The position numbers and the translations under genes were made by a program. This document shows positions 22,295 to 22,971 of a stretch of 22,971 nt of DNA, piece after piece (positions within the stretch are counted from its first letter, which is position 1; every line of letters begins with the position of its first letter). The notes beneath the pieces are model-generated. The model was not told the origin of the DNA. It was given only the letters and a program-made list of their open reading frames with translations, and made no database searches. The DNA is taken from the NCBI GenBank assembly GCA_035551935.1, contig DASZMJ010000026.1, positions 1 through 22,971 of the forward strand. The letters are read 5' to 3'. The DNA comes from DASZMJ01 sp035551935 (GTDB lineage Bacteria; Planctomycetota; Planctomycetia; Isosphaerales; Isosphaeraceae).

Positions 22295-22971
22295 CTACCG
22301 CACCCGGATGCCGTCGACGACCATCGGCGGCAAGGGCCGCGGCGGCTCGGTGAACGACTCGCGGCGGATCGTCCCCCCGATGTCCAGCATGCGAGCCGGA
22401 ACTCCTGGCTGTCCTTTGGGTTCGGCGGTGGGTTCGTTCGGCGCAACCTCGCCCCGGGGGGGCAAGGGGGAGGGGCTCGCGGCCTCAGCGGTCGCGGCTT
22501 CGTGAGGCGCCTGCGGGGCCGTGGGGATGACGCTGTCACGGTCCGGACGCCCCTCAGCCCGGCCCTCTGCCTGGAGGGGCGAGGGGGGCAAAGGTGCCGA
22601 CGCAACCTTCGTGTCATTCCGCACTTCGGCGGTGGGTTCGTTCGGCGCCGGGGCGGGTGCGGGGTCGGGGTCGGAGGAGACCCGCACCCCGGCCCGCTCC
22701 CCGGAGGAGAGGGAGGACGACGGCTCACCCGCGCCCCGGGGGTGCGGGTCGGTCGCGACCGGCGTCGCTCCCGCCGCGACCGTCGCAACCGCCATCTCCA
22801 TCAGCACTTCGGCGGTGGGTTCGTTCGGCGCCGGCCGCCGTCGGCCCCCGCGCTTCGGCTCGAACCAGCCCTGCCGCCCTTTGCAGTACTGGTCGATGGC
22901 CTTGTGCAACTGCCGCACCGCCTGGCCCTCGTGGCGGTGCCGAATCTGGCCCTCCGGGCTCGTGTCCAGCA
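22295..22971 (-). CDS. Hypothetical protein, 5' end beyond the window, with repeat-derived middle
   Basis: The minus-strand frame is open from the right edge, so the start is missing. It begins LDTSPEGQIRHRHEGQAV and continues LHKAIDQYCKGRQGWFEPK, a basic helical region likely to be the conserved head. It ends ARMLDIGGTIRRESFTE through PPMVVDGIRVR. The roughly 145 residues between are Pro/Ala/Glu-rich, look disordered, and contain APNEPTAE three times plus strings such as SLSSGERAGVRV and SPLPPRGE, which look like translated intergenic repeats. I do not recognise the family. It is convergent with the permease gene (76-bp gap). The gene appears real from the structured head and tail, but the middle may be an invasion. 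Confidence 0.58.
   Translation of the reverse strand, partial: LDTSPEGQIRHRHEGQAVRQLHKAIDQYCKGRQGWFEPKRGGRRRPAPNEPTAEVLMEMAVATVAAGATPVATDPHPRGAGEPSSSLSSGERAGVRVSSDPDPAPAPAPNEPTAEVRNDTKVASAPLPPSPLQAEGRAEGRPDRDSVIPTAPQAPHEAATAEAASPSPLPPRGEVAPNEPTAEPKGQPGVPARMLDIGGTIRRESFTEPPRPLPPMVVDGIRVR
22421..22831 (-). repeat. Three identical 24-nt in-frame repeats encoding APNEPTAE
   Basis: Exact copies lie at 22421-22444, 22625-22648 and 22808-22831. Distances between copies are 204 and 183 nt, both multiples of three, so each is read in the same frame as APNEPTAE. Identical DNA, not just peptide, suggests recent copying or a dispersed repeat. Confidence 0.9.
22679..22750. repeat. 72-bp palindrome-ended REP/MITE-like element
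   Basis: GACCCGCACCCC (22679-22690) is the exact reverse complement of 22739-22750. The 48 nt between include CTCCCCGGAGGAG, itself able to fold. The unit is 72 bp, a multiple of three, and is read through by the minus-strand gene as part of its Pro/Ser-rich middle. It resembles the GC-rich palindromic repeats scattered between genes of many high-GC bacteria. Identity as a dispersed family needs other copies from the genome. Confidence 0.5.

Noticed and set aside
20221..22788. Long minus-strand frame opposite the second permease and into the right-edge gene
   Set aside because: Arg/Gly/Asp-rich with no recognisable domain; the permease on the plus strand is well supported.

Overview
The window is about 70% GC by eye, with short intergenic gaps and GTG starts preceded by purine-rich ribosome binding sites. 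It carries several protein families typical of Planctomycetes: surface proteins with an N-terminal LEPR-type motif, DUF4214 and FG-GAP/VCBS repeats, a dockerin-like module, DUF4058, Uma2 and large ABC-2-type permeases. The likely source is an Isosphaeraceae-like planctomycete. This is inferred from the gene families; there is no rRNA or marker-gene comparison behind it.

Layout. Bases 1-61 are a perfect long hairpin. From 100 to 3934 (+) lie aspartate kinase (lysC, with a duplicated ACT pair), argininosuccinate synthase (argG) and a Uma2-type nuclease whose start is coupled to the end of argG. From 3941 to 5896 (-) lie an rsmD-cca pair (16S rRNA methyltransferase and CCA-adding enzyme/poly(A) polymerase family). 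From 6147 to 7070 (+) is a xisH-xisI pair with an unusually long overlap, plus a possible third small gene. From 7118 to 9533 (+) a SAM methyltransferase is followed by a GT39-like multi-pass glycosyltransferase.

From 9559 to 16856 is a cell-surface island: a 937-aa FG-GAP/DUF4214 protein (-), a divergent dockerin-bearing protein (+), a DUF4058 protein (-), and a large CAP/SdrD-like/VCBS-repeat protein (+). Three of these four begin with LEPR or LEPR-like motifs. The last runs 232 bp tail-to-tail into an exported alpha/beta hydrolase (-), which is translationally coupled to an adenylate kinase (-).

From 18426 to 22218 (+) are two paralogous double ABC-2-type permeases in tandem, with no ATPase gene in view. 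The right edge holds the 3' part of a minus-strand gene with a repeat-laden middle: three identical 24-nt units and one 72-bp palindromic element, all in frame.

The most unusual items are the XisH variant with its 100-nt overlap and third small ORF, the repeat-invaded gene at the right edge, the multi-architecture LEPR surface island, and short islands of AT-rich codons inside otherwise very GC-rich genes. I found no tRNA, rRNA, CRISPR array, transposase or integrase.
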